Shown here piece by piece: positions 21,701 through 62,299 of a DNA stretch of 64,000 nucleotides. The stretch is from assembly GCF_016859285.1 (NCBI RefSeq), contig NC_053414.1:1350517-1414516 (forward strand), given 5' to 3'. Made by a program: the position numbers and the translations under genes. Position 1 is the first letter of the stretch, and the number at the start of each line of letters is the position of its first letter. The notes beneath the pieces are model-generated. The model made no database searches, was not told the origin of the DNA, and worked only from the letters and a program-made list of their open reading frames with translations. Source of the DNA: Xiphias gladius. Its lineage: Eukaryota > Chordata > Actinopteri > Istiophoriformes > Xiphiidae.

Positions 21701-23002
21701 TGAACACCATGGACACGTCCTTCTGGTTAAACTGGTTCAGTCTGGACTGAGACTCCGCCTCCAACACCTGGACCACCTGAGAGTCGCTGGGAAGACCTGA
21801 ATGTATGCAGATGAGATGACAGCAGCTTGGATAATAAAAAAAGCGACTTAAGAGTCAGCTAAGCTAAACTTAACTTTGTGAAAATGTTTTCTATCTTTTA
21901 TGTAGGCAAGCTGTTGAGCAGTTATGTCACACGTGATTATTAAGGCATGACATCATCTGGCAACTTTTCAGGCAGGCTACAGCAACTTTCCTCTGAAATG
22001 CATATACACTGAGACACACCTGTGGAACCTCACATGAGGGGAGTTTCTCCTCGAAATAAAGCCCATTAAACGGTCAGAGACCAGTGAAAGCGAACTAATC
22101 GTTCCAACATTGATCTCTACCTGCTCCCTCTTTGTTTTATAATCACGATCACACATCAACTCACCGAGTGCTGCCACGGCGTACAAACAGTTGACAATGC
22201 TGAAGTTGTCAAACTTGGCGCAGTCGTTGACGATAGCATTACAGAGAGTCTGAAAGTCCTGATGCTCAAGGATCTGACGTCCGTCACCCCCCTCAGCTCC
22301 TCCTCCCCCTGAAGCCTCAGTGTCGTCCCCTCCAGTTCGTGGCGGTGGCGTAGCCTGCAGTAGCTGTCCTATTTTCTGCAGGGCGACGGGGTAGTGGTTG
22401 TGGGAGATCTTGGCCGGGTTCTGGGTGACCCAGCGCAGCACCTCGTCAGGCCGCCGCGAGCGCTCAATCAGACGCTTCATGGTGAAGAACGTGTCGTAGC
22501 TCATCTTCTCATGGATAAAGTTCCATGTCTTCTTCTTGCTGCTGGGGACGGCGGCCCCTCCACCTGGAGCCCCCCCTCCGTATGTATGGAAGTGGCCGTG
22601 GTGCTGGTAGTGTGGAGGCAGTGGTGGTGGAGCCAGGTGGGCGGGCTGCGGGTGGGGGTGAGGATGGGGGTGGTAGTGGTGGTGGAAGTGTGCTCCTCGG
22701 TGGGCGTCGGGACGGCCCTGGTACAAGGGGTAGGCAGGGGGAGGTGGAGCCTGGTGAGGGTGATGGGGGAGGTGGGGGTGAGGGGGGTGGGGTGCTTCGA
22801 TCACAGGCAGCCCAGACCTTCGCCCCTGTTTAACCCCACCTCCTCCCCCTGCCCCTCCTGCTCCCCCTCCCCCTCCTCCCCCCGCGGTGCTGTAGAGGCG
22901 GGTGGCGTACATGGCGACAGACTGAGCAGCGGGGCCGGGGCGGCAGGGAGGGAGATGGTGAGCTCGGCTCAGGAGGCGCCACCCAGTGGACAAACACAGC
23001 AT
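15732..23002 (-). CDS. fastk: Fas-activated serine/threonine kinase (FASTK), FAST/RAP-domain protein, 10 coding exons, enlarged
   Basis: FASTK-family proteins act in mitochondrial RNA processing and stability; a nuclear/cytoplasmic splicing role is also reported. Minus-strand exons: 23002-22165, 21796-21457, 21238-21051, 20773-20625, 20545-20329, 20192-20033, 19694-19603, 18750-18054, 17578-17464, 15818-15732. All phases agree; the product is about 960 aa (human about 549). Diagnostic segments: VDSITPYTMALIAKYIARHR, NVTNSPYALIVRRYLSLLDA and the C-terminal RAP domain (about 894-955: VNDKWHYCHNSEVLVGSRAM, then LPYHELEKLNGIEEVKQYL). The N-terminus is Arg-rich (MLCLSTGWRLLSRAHH) with a second Met at 31 (MYATRLYST); both look like mitochondrial targeting signals. 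Residues about 43-150 are Gly, then His/Pro-rich. The 697-nt exon (about 662-894) adds a Ser/Pro/Gly-rich segment of nearly 200 aa just before RAP that the human protein lacks. A hAT-like element starts 7 nt past that exon's donor. Confidence 0.94.
16600..17345 (+). mobile_element. Rex3/RTE-like LINE 3' fragment, split by a nested element
   Basis: In the last fastk intron. The stretch 16640-16741 (GGAGGAGACCCCAG at its end) and the stretch from about 17203 (GGCAGACC, then GAGGGACTATAG and CACCTTGGGATCCTCCAG) together match, in order, my memory of the 3' end of fish Rex3/RTE-type LINEs. The two halves are separated by a 453-bp insertion. The upstream part (about 16230-16600) is repeat-like and open in places but I cannot assign it. 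The fragment is non-functional. Confidence 0.6.
16742..17194. mobile_element. hAT-like MITE nested in the LINE fragment
   Basis: Its ends are TAGGGTCGGGC at the left and GCCCAACCCTA at the right, inverted with one mismatch. Ends of the TAGGG(C/T)TGGGCGAT type are typical of hAT-like MITEs. Flanks ACCCCAGG (16734-16741) and ACCCAGGG (17195-17202) look like an imperfect 8-bp target duplication. It has no coding capacity and includes a short CA run at 16918-16940. Confidence 0.65.
17738..18046. mobile_element. hAT-type non-autonomous element, copy A, abutting a fastk splice donor
   Basis: Closely matches 56507-56807 in the same orientation (shared runs such as GCCGCCTAGCTAGTG and GGAAATTCTCAAC). 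On the minus strand the right end reads CAGTGTTTCCC, the typical terminus of many hAT elements. Only 7 nt (GTCAGTC) separate this terminus from the end of the 697-nt fastk exon at 18054, so the donor is kept but everything from intron position +8 onward is transposon. The left boundary is where similarity to copy B stops. Confidence 0.75.
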
Positions 23003-23044
23003 AGTCCAACAGCCAGGACGCCTGGAGGCAACAGTACACCACTC
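23003..23044 (-). other. 5' UTR part of the fastk ATG exon
   Basis: Upstream of the ATG at 23002 the minus strand reaches an excellent acceptor (pyrimidine-rich run ending CTCTCTAG, exon from 23044). The frame stays open back to that acceptor with no other ATG. The gene therefore needs at least one further, non-coding first exon upstream. Confidence 0.65.
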
Positions 23045-23047
23045 CTA

Positions 23048-25384
23048 GAGAGAAGCAGAAGAAGAAGATGTGGCTCTGTCCTAAGTTAAAAATTCAGCTG
23101 CCAACAGCTGGAAAGATAAACGTAACTGATTAACATGTCGCGTCTGGTTTGTTTAATCTGCACAGAAACAAAAATGAAAAACCCAGAGTTTGTGGCTTTA
23201 CGGGGAGTTGCTTCTTGTTGGAACTATTTCTTGGTGAAAGGGGTAAGGATGTTCAGAATCCAGAGGGTTTACAACTGGAAAGCTGGAACAGCCAGGTCCA
23301 CATTGTTTACACAGGACCATCAAACCACCACCGTGTTATGAGCCACGACAGACATGCTCTTATTGATTTGAATGACCTTAATCTACACTGACAAATGAAG
23401 AAACACCTCCAACCCATCAAATTTATGGTGGTGCTGGTGGTCTTGAAAGTTTGAACAGTTTGAAGGAGGAGGATCACACACAGACTCTTGTCATAGACTT
23501 CCTTCCAATGATTTGGCTTAAGCTGAAACACTGAGCTCTGATTCAGTATAATGCTGTTCGAACAAGCTATTTGGAAACATGAGTGACATACCGTTTACGC
23601 GGCGAGCGCCACAAGCTGGAAAAACGACGGCAGCAAACCAAAAGCTGTGACAAACCGCTCAGAATCAACATGACTCTAGACTGGAGCTGCAACTAACGAT
23701 TATTTTCATTATAAAATCTGCAGATCAGTGATGGTTCTGGTAGCCAGTTCCATTTTGGATCTGGTTCCATGGTAGTAAAATACCTGGAGTCATTACGCTC
23801 TGCTGCCAACAAATCCTTTATCGAATCTTTAATTTCCGTTCTCTGTTTAGTCTCTGTCGCCTCTCTGACTAAAGACTGATGACGTAAACAGACGTGACAA
23901 ATGCTCCAAAGTCAACTGAACAACTGTGAAATGTCAATAGGCCCTTTGTTTAAATATCTATCAACTGTCCAGCATGTAAAAGTAAGACCTTATTATTTTT
24001 GACAACTTCAGGAGGAAGAGTGCTCGGCCTCAGCCGACCGCTGGTGTTACACCGTATTCTTTGACCTGCAGCAACAACCAGCTAAGGTTCAGAGCATCCT
24101 AGTGCAGTACATCAGTGATTTATGACATTACTGTATATTTGCTGAATAATAAAGTAGAATGAATATTATTTTCACTGTGTTGTTTTAACTTGTGCAGCTG
24201 CAGCACAGGCCCTAGCCCCGCCCCTCCCAGCGAGGAGTATACTGGGTTAATAAACGTCCCAGAGCAGAGATAAAATATATGGTGAAACTCCTAAAACCCT
24301 TCAGTTCAGCAGGACATCCACAGTTTGGGTTCTATATTTAACCACTGTAGTTTATATTACAGTCAGTGTTTGGTAATTGGTCCCTAAATCACAATTAAAA
24401 CCACCAATTAAGGTGTTATTAACATGATCAGAAGAAGCAGGATTCTGAAATATCAAGTTTTATCTTTCGTTACACAAAACAGCTGAGATTAGTTTTGTTT
24501 CTGCGTTTAGCGAAATGACAACAGGACGTTTTTTCCTTGTTGAGGTTCCCAAATGTCTTGTTTTGTCCGACCATCTGTCCAGAACCCAAGCAGATTCAGT
24601 TACTGTCAACAACAACACAGAAACACTCATTTGATGATCAAAATAGTTGCAGATTAATTTTCTGGCAACGGGTTAATCGACTAATCGCTGAGTGACTGAG
24701 GATAAGACACTGCACCGATGCTCCTCCAGGATCAACTGACACCTGCTGCTTTCAAATGTCCAGCTCTGATGAGCGACTGAAAGCTCCGGAAAAGCCAGTA
24801 AGTCAACTTTGAGTTCAGATCACTTTGTTGAGCCACCAAGTTTCAGTTTAACCAGTCTGAAGATTTTTACCAGATAAATACGTCTGAATCAGAAGTGATC
24901 AACTTTCAGTCTGACAGCTACACACTCCCGGTCTACCCCCCCCCCCGACCTGTCAGCTGACCTCAGACCACAGGCTACAGTTAGCCGGCTAACCGGCCAG
25001 CTAGATGCTAACACTGTGAGAAATACGTCACTACTATGTCATAGAACTATAATGACGTCATGCTTTAAGTGACGTACTCACATGCTAACGGTAGCCGGCT
25101 GTCAGTTAGCACCCCGGCTAACAAGGCTAACAGTAGCTTATCGATGAATTCACTCAAACATGATATGACAGTGAAGCTAACTGATGCTACATGCTAAAAC
25201 TAAGTTAAAATAGAGTAAGTGTAAACTGGGCTAAGTTTGCTGTCGGCTATAGTCTGTTAGCCTATTACCATGTTAGCATCTGTCTGCCCTTCTCCCAGCA
25301 GCGCTGCCGGATAGCCTGCTAACCAGCCAGGTTCTACCCGGGTAAACCAGTTTTATCCCTGCCCGGCAGTAGCGGGATGTTTAC
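23048..25384. other. Probable first intron of fastk
   Basis: No gene seen. It contains degraded copies of the dispersed CTGCAACTAACGATTATTTT-type repeat (about 23685 onward, and 24530-24700). The part 24950-25330 has many GCTAAC/GTTAGC words, seen also around 9400-9850. Confidence 0.5.
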
Positions 25385-25560
25385 CTCATTGCTCAGTAAC
25401 ACCGGCAGCTCCGCTCTGCTGAAACACCTGAGGCCGCAGAGAGTGCGGGTTCAGCAGGGAAACAGGCAGCGGTCAGTTGCTTCATTCCTCCGCACAGCCC
25501 GCAGCCATCATCCGCTACCCGGCATGCAACTGGGGTGGGGGGGTGGGGGGCAGCGACCCC
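25385..25560 (-). promoter_or_regulatory. Candidate fastk non-coding first exon and promoter
   Basis: On the minus strand a GC-rich stretch ends AATGAG followed by GTAAAC, a usable donor, about 2.3 kb upstream of the ATG-exon acceptor at 23045-23046. A start near here would place fastk head-to-head with afg3l2 at about 1.3 kb. Nothing but composition and the donor supports it. Confidence 0.3.
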
Positions 25561-26700
25561 TGGCGGCTGCTGTCGGTAACCTCCCCCAAACGTTTTATCT
25601 GCTCCTTATTTTAATAATTTATTTAAAACGATGGACTCACTGAGATCATGGTCTCTCTTTAAACAGAGACCAGAGGACAAGAATAAAAATAAAAAACCTC
25701 AATTTATAAAGGCTGTATTAACTGTAACTAATACACCATTAATGGTTAATAAATCATTTACTAATGCTTCATAGATCAGGTATGAGACATTAACTGTTGC
25801 GTTGCCAGGTTGTGGAGGTTCCTCCTCCTGCAGACACTTTGTCTTTTTATCTCTTGAATTCATCAGGAAGACGTCTCCGTTGGACTGTTGGACCGCTGAT
25901 CTGCTGGAGAACAGCTGCAGGACATCTGGACCCTAATCTATTTAGAAACTGATCATTAACATTTACGGCTGCAGACCTGACGGGTTATTGTAGAACCTTT
26001 TATTAATGATTTATTAACAGGCATTAATTGCAGGTGACTGACATTTGGTGATGGCTCATCAGAAACTGAGAAACCGAAGAGGTTTTTTTTTAATGTGACT
26101 AACATTTCTAACTGCAGACCTGATGGAATATTAGAAAGTACTCATAAATGGTTTACCAACAGTTATTACTGAGCAAAAACAGGCTTTTTCTGTTCAGTAA
26201 TAGTGCAGTAATGCAGCAATGTCATTACCACAACATTTGATTTAAACAGGACACAGTAATGCAACAGAGACTTTATTCAAACAGAAAGGAAACATGTTCA
26301 CTTCAAAATCTCATAAAAACAGCTTTTACGTCCACATGTCACATTTACTGTGTTGCTCTCTCTAAATTTCGACATTTTAAGTTTCGCACACAGATCCACA
26401 GCCAGTCACACTTTATGTATGAGTTAATACATAAGGTTAACCTGTCATAACCTGTCTGTTCGTACCATAATAACTGCAGCTATAACTGTTAATTATGACC
26501 ATACACATATACAGTGTACAGTCAGAGTCCGGCTTCTGGACCCTACTAAAATACTAAATAATAACAGTAAATAACAATAAAAATATAATTAGGGAAGAGT
26601 CGGTAGTGAAGTGCGTGGACTACAACCAAACATTAATTTTACTGTTGTCAGACTCTACATTAAATTTAAGCTTCTATAATAAACATTAACGGTCTTTTCT
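25561..26700. other. Divergent intergenic region between fastk and afg3l2
   Basis: AT-rich, no supported gene on either strand. It contains repeated phrases such as TTAATGGTTAATAAATC and GCAGACCTGA(C/T)GG (twice, near 25975 and 26116), which suggest an old internal duplication or repeat. Confidence 0.4.
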
Positions 26701-26800
26701 ACCCGTCACACCGGACAGATGTGGTCTCTCTCCTGGGGGGCGGCAGGGGGCGGTGTCACCTCCACAAACATCTGAACCTCCGTGAAGAAGCAGGGGACGA

Positions 26801-26815
26801 TAAAGATGGCGGAGC
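26801..26815 (+). promoter_or_regulatory. AAGATGGCGG motif at the probable afg3l2 start site
   Basis: The sequence AAAGATGGCGGAG matches the YY1-type core promoter element AAGATGGCGG found at transcription starts of many vertebrate housekeeping genes. It lies about 110 nt upstream of the coding ATG. Function is inferred from motif and position only. Confidence 0.5.
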
Positions 26816-26859
26816 GGTGTGATTACGGAACAGAAATACTGAACTTGAGCCGTGTTTAA
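26806..26859 (+). CDS. Short upstream ORF in the afg3l2 5' leader (17 codons)
   Basis: ATG in a good Kozak context (AAGATGG), then MAERCDYGTEILNLSRV and TAA, ending 55 nt before the main ATG at 26915. Whether it is transcribed depends on the start site; if transcription begins at the overlapping AAGATGGCGG motif, the leader could be too short to use it. Confidence 0.35.
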   Translation: MAERCDYGTEILNLSRV

Positions 26860-26914
26860 AGGCCGTTGTACTTGTTTTTCTGACGGTCAGTGTCGTTGTG
26901 TTACCGGGGTGAGG

Positions 26915-44239
<17,325 letters not shown>

Positions 44240-44244
44240 AACAT

Positions 44245-45960
44245 TATGATGGATGTCTGGGTTCTACCACCAACCTAAGCTGACTGCCAGAATAAACATC
44301 AAGAGCTCAGCAGATGCTCATAGAACCTTTTCTCTGGAGTTCTGCACCAAACACCAAACCTTGAACCTATAGGGTCCATAAATGTTGGACATCTCGGTTC
44401 TACCACCAACCTAAACTATGACCTAACCCTCGCACGTGTCTAGACCTTGTTCTACGGTCACGTCACCTACATCTGTGAGGTCTAAAACCCTCTCATTGAC
44501 TTCAGTAATAATAAAAAACATCAAACACTCACTGAGAACCTACTTTTTGGCATTCTGCACGAAAGACCAACCCTTCACCCTATAAAACTCTAGAATATTC
44601 TGTCGGACGTCTGGGTTCTACCACCAATCCAAACTATGACTCAAACTGCAATCACCTCTTCTCCCATCTACATGGTCTATAACCCATTCACTGAATTTGA
44701 CAACTCTGCACACACTTCTAGAACTGTGTCTCTAGAGTTCAGCACTCATCTTCACCGCCAAACCATCTCCTAATTGTTCTAGAACCATCACCTTATGGAA
44801 CCATTGCACTGAGTTTACATGCAGGAAACTCTCCGCAGGAATGTTCTAGAACTGTATCATCAGTTGTAGAACTCTTTCCTGTTTTGAGGACAAGAGCAGT
44901 CACTCCAACATTGGGTTCTAGAACACTCACATTCATACATGTACTTCTAAATTGTCATTGTGTTCTGGAATATTTCTATACAGAGAACTGTTCTCTACTC
45001 TAGAAACCTAATACTCTGCAGGTCTCTGAGAGACAACCTCCCTATTGTAGAACCTGTAGAACCCCATCTCTTTTTGTGTTGGGAACTCTGCGTAGAGCTG
45101 TAAAAGCAGTTCTAGAAATGTTTTCTATATTGAGATCTTGCTCCAACACAGAGTTCTATATCACATAAATGTTCCAAAGCAGGGATCTAGGTTAATTACA
45201 GCAGACACACTCTTCTAGAATGTTCTCCAAATGTAATTCTACAATGTACATCTTTAACAACAGATCTGTAACTCATAAACGAGAACTAGCTCCGACTCAT
45301 AGAACTAGAGTTATTGAGTTCTAGAATACAGTATTGTTCTACAAATAACTATTCTTTGTATAGAACTCTAGAGGCTCCTCTACTAGAGAAGCCTTGCAAA
45401 GATTCTAGAATAATCAAATCCACACTTACCTTCGATGTTAAAACATTTACTCCAACGAGGGGTTCTAGATCAGTCAGAGAATGTACACACATTTCTAGAA
45501 TGTTCTCCCTCTGGTTGTTCTGAGATCTTTGTCACTGAGCTCTAAAACACATTTTCACCAAGAACTTTGAAAGTGTTCGGATTTAGAGCCTTAGAACCTT
45601 TTGGATAAGTTACAAGACATGCACTTGCTTTTAAAGTTCTACAATCTGTAACAACAAATCGTTTTTGTAAACTAGAACCAGCGCTAGGACCCTTTTCAAA
45701 CCAGTTGATAACTCTTTGGTATAATTGGTAGCCTTTGCTCTAAAGCAGGGTTCTAGGCCATTCAAAACGTACACAAACTTCTAGAAAGTGAGTTCTGGAA
45801 AATTTCTCTACAGAGAACTGTTCTCTGCATAGAACTGTAGAACCATTTTCTGCTCTAGAAGACTTACTTGAATGCAGGATTCTACATCAAACATACGTCA
45901 GAAACTTTTAGTTCAACTATGACCTATAGAACCAAGAGTATCTCTGTATATGCAGAACTC
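44245..45960. repeat. Degenerate long-period repeat rich in TTCTAGAA words (3' flank part)
   Basis: Continues the intron 16 array on the other side of exon 17. TTCTAGAATGTTCTCC occurs at 45213 and 45493 (280 bp apart), with a related TTCTAGAAAGTGAGTTCTGG near 45779. GTTCTACCACCAA is another repeated phrase (near 44265, 44400 and 44618). Perfect three-unit heat-shock-element patterns occur at 44839-44851, 45213-45225 and 45493-45505. Confidence 0.7.
44291..44296 (+). terminator. Candidate afg3l2 polyadenylation signal (proximal)
   Basis: AATAAA 52 nt after the TAG at 44237-44239. This would give a very short 3' UTR. A second AATAAA at 46302-46307 would give one of about 2 kb running through the repeat array. 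Sequence alone does not decide between them. Confidence 0.45.
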
Positions 45961-46223
45961 CTGTTGCAGGTTCCTGATCTGGACTCTGCAGCAGCTGGGT
46001 CCTTGTCTCTGGCCAAACTGTTTGACTTTCTCATCTGCTGGGTATGGAGAACAAACAGAACAACAGAGCGTTACAGTCGATACTTCAATAGAACCAAAAA
46101 TCAGTGACTCTGAACATGAAGTTATCGAGTGTCGACTTTGTGAGCGCAGAGTTCTTCATAAAACCCCAAGGTCCCAGTAGAATCGCCTGCTGATGGAAGA
46201 AAAGTGCAGCCATGAGGTTCTGC

Positions 46224-46231
<8 letters not shown>

Positions 46232-46259
<28 letters not shown>
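46232..46259 (+). repeat. A tract of 28 nt
   Basis: Uninterrupted A run 40 nt before the AATAAA at 46302-46307. It may be the tail of an old retroposon or a simple repeat; no target duplication was identified. Confidence 0.9.
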
Positions 46260-46260
<1 letters not shown>

Positions 46261-46309
46261 TGATGATAAACTTAAACATCTGAAACAAACCCGGTGAAAA
46301 GAATAAAAT

Positions 46310-49255
46310 TGACTCCGTAACAGCTTCACTTATTTATCGACAGTTATTGTTCCTTAAAATATTGATGACATTCTCTTTGATTAACGATCGGAGCTGAATG
46401 ATATGAAGGTTCTGGAAGATCTGGAGACTCACTGCTTCCTTCAGAGAGAATGCTGTTTTCATCATCATCATCATCATCATCATCAAAGTTTGATTTTGTG
46501 AGAGCAGTACAGAGTTTCAGTGCTAATCAGATAGTGATTAGCTATTGATCAGTTATTGCTACCATGCTGTATACTGCGTGCAGCTCCTGCTGACCTGCAG
46601 CTGAGAGTCTGTAATATGATGTGAAATAATAGTAACGTGTATATGTGTGTTTCATGACTCAGATGTTTTATTAAAGTCAGAAAAACAGTCAGCAACCTTA
46701 ATAATCAATAATGTATCGATCATTAAACGCTTAAAAACAGAGTTTTTCCTCCGTGAAAGCTTTATTTAAACTGTGGCTGTATAACAATAATAATAATAAA
46801 GAGATTTAAGCCTCAGCGTATAAAATTAGACAATAACACTGGTTTTTGAACAGCAGGAAAAAGGCTGATAGTTTCATGCGGTTCAGTTGAGAAACTGATG
46901 AATTTTCATTAAACTGGACTTCGTACATGTTAATTCATGTGCACTTTACACGGTCAGCAACATTTTCTGTCTTTAATCTCCACAAAACAAGACCATAAGC
47001 AGAAAAAAGTTACAGAAATTGGGAATAAAACAAATAAAAGTCTGGTTAAAAATCAAACATTTTAATACATAAATATTCATGTTCATAGGTGGTTCTTTTC
47101 TGCGCATGCACCGACCATGTATGCAGCCTGTTGCACTTGCTCCCGCTCGTTTTCTTGTTTTTTTTCACAATTTTTGCTTTTTTTTTTAATTGTCCCAAAT
47201 TTTTTTTCATCAACTTATTTAAGCAGCTTCCGCTCTGAACGCCGCAGGTCGGCAGAGAGAGAAGCTTTCGTGCAGCGTTCACAACCGGGACCAGCTGGTC
47301 ACGCTGAGATCGGCCGGTGTCCCGGTTTCCCGGTTTAACCGCTGGTCATGTTGTCTGCTGATCTTTGTTTATGTCAGAACCAACTCCAGATGTTTATAGT
47401 CGCAGATTCGTCATATCCATGAAAATGGTGGCACCAAAAATAACGTAAAAATGACAGAACTCAATAAGTTCTCCTCGTCATACATTTTCTATTAGACAAT
47501 ATAAACCGATAGCAAGAATTAAAATAATAGAGTAATTACACAGGATCCAAAGCCCCTGGTCGAAAGGAGGACTAGATTCCTGGGAATCCGCCTACATGTA
47601 GAGCCTCAAGTGCTGTGAACGTTGTTTCTCCACAGATTTTTTCCTGGTGTTGAACACCTAAGTGATCTTGTCGCCATTACATTTATATGTGGGCCAAGGT
47701 GGATTAAGAACATGTCGTATCAGAGATCAAATCCAGTCTGAACAAATGTAAAAGACGTGGTAGACACCAAATTATCAAATGCATTTTGAGAAAAACAGAA
47801 ACTGTTCAGTATTTCAGCAAACAATTCATTTAACGTGAAATACACACTCACTGAATAAACTCAAAGAATAGGCCTGGTTTCCTTCTAATACTAAACACCT
47901 GCAGGGCAATAACAGTCTCCGTCCGTAGGTGGTCGACCAACCCAGCTCCAGTGGAACCAGCTCCCGTAAAGCGAGCGCTCAGTCTGGCAGAAAAGACGTT
48001 AAAATGCATGGCAGCTCCATAATTAAGACCTTAGTCGACTGTGAGTCCTCCAAACCTGCCTTACCCACTGTGTGTGGGTCATGTTGAAAACACACACACA
48101 CACACACACAGTTCAGACACATCATCTATTGATTACAGATAGTCAGGTTACTCCTGTAATACACAGCACTTGAGTTACAATAACAACCGGAAACAGATTC
48201 TAAACCAACCCGTTTCCTTGATGAGCTTTTGGACCATTTCCATCCCCAGATGACTGATCCCTGCTCATCGAAAGGAACATCCACCACATCTGGCTTTAAA
48301 ATCCTGTCTGCCAACTTCAACTAGAAACAAGCTTAGGAAACACTGAAGCTCAACACATCCAGTAATGGCTTTATCTGAACCGATGACTGATGAAAAGCAC
48401 ATTCTCTCACTTTACACTCAGTAAGGCCACAGGAGATTCCACCTTGTTTATGTGGGTGGTGATGCTTTCACATGACCAGTCACATGACATGTGTTTGGTA
48501 TGTGCATTGTAGTGACCAGTATGTGCACTTTTTAGTGCTCTGAGGTGCCCACGCTAGTGACGTCTTCATAACACCTGGGTTTTGCTACGTGAGGCTTCCT
48601 GTTGAGTAGCAGCGTCCGTCTGTGTTAATCTGTGACTATCAGCAGGAGCTGAACAGCTGACACATTAAACGGGATTTACAGGTCAAGCAGCGGGTCAGTC
48701 GAGCAGCCGAATCCCATCGTGGAGCTTGATAAAGATTTAATATTTTATTCCATTTATTTAAATTAAATTGACAATGGAAAAAAAATTCTCCCTAAAAGAA
48801 TAAATAGGCAATGAAAAATAAGTAATAAAAATAAATATAAATAAACCTCAAGTGAAATAAATAAAAACAGGCCTTCCAACGGATACTTATATATATTAAT
48901 ATCGAAATATTTTAAAACATGTAGAGTTGAAATAAACAGATCTTTATTTATTTCAGTGGATACTTATTTATTTAATTTAGAGAGAGAGAGATGTTCATAT
49001 TTTTATATTCGAGAATTATTTATGTATAATTATTGAATGTGTCTCATTGTCTTTGTGTATTTTACGGTCAATTAATGAAGTTATCAATCGATTTTATCTT
49101 CCATTTTATTAAGCAAACGATGTCCCATCCAGTCTTTGGTAGTTTTTGTCCCTAAATCCTGCAGTTCGGTCTGAAGCCTTTACCGTGACCGTGACCGGCG
49201 TTACCTAGGTTACCGACGGAAACGGCCCGAAACCTCCAAGAGAAGAAGACAGGTC
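46310..49255. other. Intergenic region between afg3l2 and puf60
   Basis: About 3 kb without a supported gene. It contains an ATC trinucleotide tract (about 46459-46483), a short CA run (48091-48110) and AT-rich stretches with many AAATAAATA words (48720-49000). The short open frames here have no recognisable content. Confidence 0.5.
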
Positions 49256-49279
49256 TTTTATTCTGAAACCCGCTCTCAG

Positions 49280-49291
49280 AGGAAGTGACGC
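49280..49291 (+). promoter_or_regulatory. Likely puf60 promoter element (ETS/CRE-like GGAAGTGACG)
   Basis: GAGGAAGTGACGCC joins an ETS core (GGAA) to a CRE half site (TGACG), a combination common at TATA-less housekeeping promoters. It lies about 115 nt upstream of the puf60 ATG. Inference from motif and position. Confidence 0.4.
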
Positions 49292-49295
49292 CTGG

Positions 49296-49361
49296 ATGGC
49301 TGCGGCGGTTCCGCTGCTCAAACACAAGAAAGAATCGGTTATTGATTTGGATCGAACCTGA
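49296..49361 (+). CDS. Short upstream ORF in the puf60 leader (21 codons)
   Basis: Starts ATGGCTGCGGCGGTT and encodes MAAAVPLLKHKKESVIDLDR plus T, ending TGA 36 nt before the main ATG at 49398. Its first five residues, MAAAV, equal those of the main ORF (MAAAVSA), so the two starts may derive from a local duplication of a GC-rich segment. Transcription through it is not shown. Confidence 0.4.
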   Translation: MAAAVPLLKHKKESVIDLDRT

Positions 49362-49397
49362 GAGGAGAGGGAGCTCGGAGAGCTGCAGCTGGGCTGT

Positions 49398-60950
<11,553 letters not shown>

Positions 60951-61553
60951 AACACAGATATACAGATATACACTCAGAAACATATACAAACTCAGCGTAG
61001 TGTATAGTCCTCTTTCTAACCTGTCAGAGTTTTTTATTGGTGTTTGCATCCAGAGAAACTTTTCTTCTCCTTCTGTTCGTTTCTGTTTCAGGATTTAAAC
61101 GACCATAATGCTGTTTTTCATGTTTCAACCACAAATCCCATATATTTTCCATTCCTGCTGATCATTTTCCAAATCGACAAATGTTTTGATTGACCTCGTT
61201 CCTTCCTGGCAGGTGCTAGTTTCGGTCCATTTTAGAGCTGAATCGATTAGATGATCAACAGAAAATTAATAGGCAACTATTTTAGTGTTAGGTTAATGTT
61301 TTCAATTCTTTTCCCATTCTCCAGTGTCTCAGGTGTTCAGTTTCTGTCTGAACAGATGAATCTGTTTTCTGTCTCTCAGTAAACACAATCTCTCTGGGCT
61401 TTGTACTGTTGGTTGGACAAAACAAGACATTCAAGTCGCCTTGGACTCTGAGAGTGAGATGGACATTTATTTTTTTTTTAAATGCGGTGAAAAAAAAACG
61501 TTAGTTGCAGCTCTAGTCTATTTAACAAATTTTCTTTCTAATTGTAAAATAAA
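60951..61553 (+). other. puf60 3' UTR and polyadenylation signal
   Basis: After the TAG at 60948-60950 there is T-rich sequence, then a dispersed-repeat copy (about 61230-61517, ending TTAGTTGCAGCTCTAG), then AATAAA at 61548-61553. A further AATAAA is at 62920-62925. The real cleavage site is not decided by sequence. Confidence 0.5.
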
Positions 61554-61981
61554 TCAGAATTAGATACTTGAATTTTTACATAGATCTGAACAGGGCAGAA
61601 CAAGACAGACACTCAGATTAACTTCTTGTCCCTGCTTTGGTCTTTGTTACTGTAACAGCTCAGATTCAGGTCAGATCAGCGTTGTGTTGAGGGGTTACAG
61701 AAATGTTACAGTACCAACCACCAGAGAACATCACGGGCTCTTCAGCGCTTTGAGTTTTGTTGTTCGTCATCTGTTTTGTGTTAAATTAACTTTTTACTGC
61801 AAATATGAACAATTAAAACACAATATCAGCTGAAATCATAGGGGACTGAAGGTGGGTCCAGAATCATTTCCTGATCGTATGGTCTGGTCTTGAAGAGGGT
61901 CCCTGTGTCAAAATCTAGTTCTAAATTTTTTGTGTTTACATGTTGTAAATAACTAACACCAAATCCAATGACCATGCAGTA

Positions 61982-62283
61982 GAGTTGCAACAATTTGATG
62001 ATCGATTACTCCTTTAAGTAATTTTTCAGTCAAACAGGCCAAACGTTTTCCAGCTCCAGTTTCCCTTCGGGAATATTTTTCAGTTTTTCTCCGTTTCCTG
62101 CCACAGTAACCGAATCTGTTTGGGTTTTGGACTGTTGGTCGGACAAAAAAAGACATTTCCGAGGCGCCATCAGGGACATTTTTCACTGTTTATCGACCTG
62201 CTGTAGGCCAAACGATCAATCAGCTAATCAAGAAAATAACCAGCAGGTAGATCGATAATGAAAAAAATTGTTGGTTGCAGATG
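61982..62283. repeat. Dispersed MITE/SINE-like repeat copy
   Basis: Begins GAGTTGCAACAATTTGATG and ends AAAAATTGTTGGTTGCAGATG, with the family core TTTGGGTTTTGGACTGTTGG, so the inverted GTTGCA ends are visible. It lies downstream of puf60. Confidence 0.65.
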
Positions 62284-62299
62284 TTCAAGAGTAAAACTG

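Noticed and set aside
22394..23089. Open frame of 231 codons on the plus strand
   Set aside because: Antisense of the GC-rich fastk first coding exon. The Val/Gly/Arg composition is a by-product of the opposite strand.
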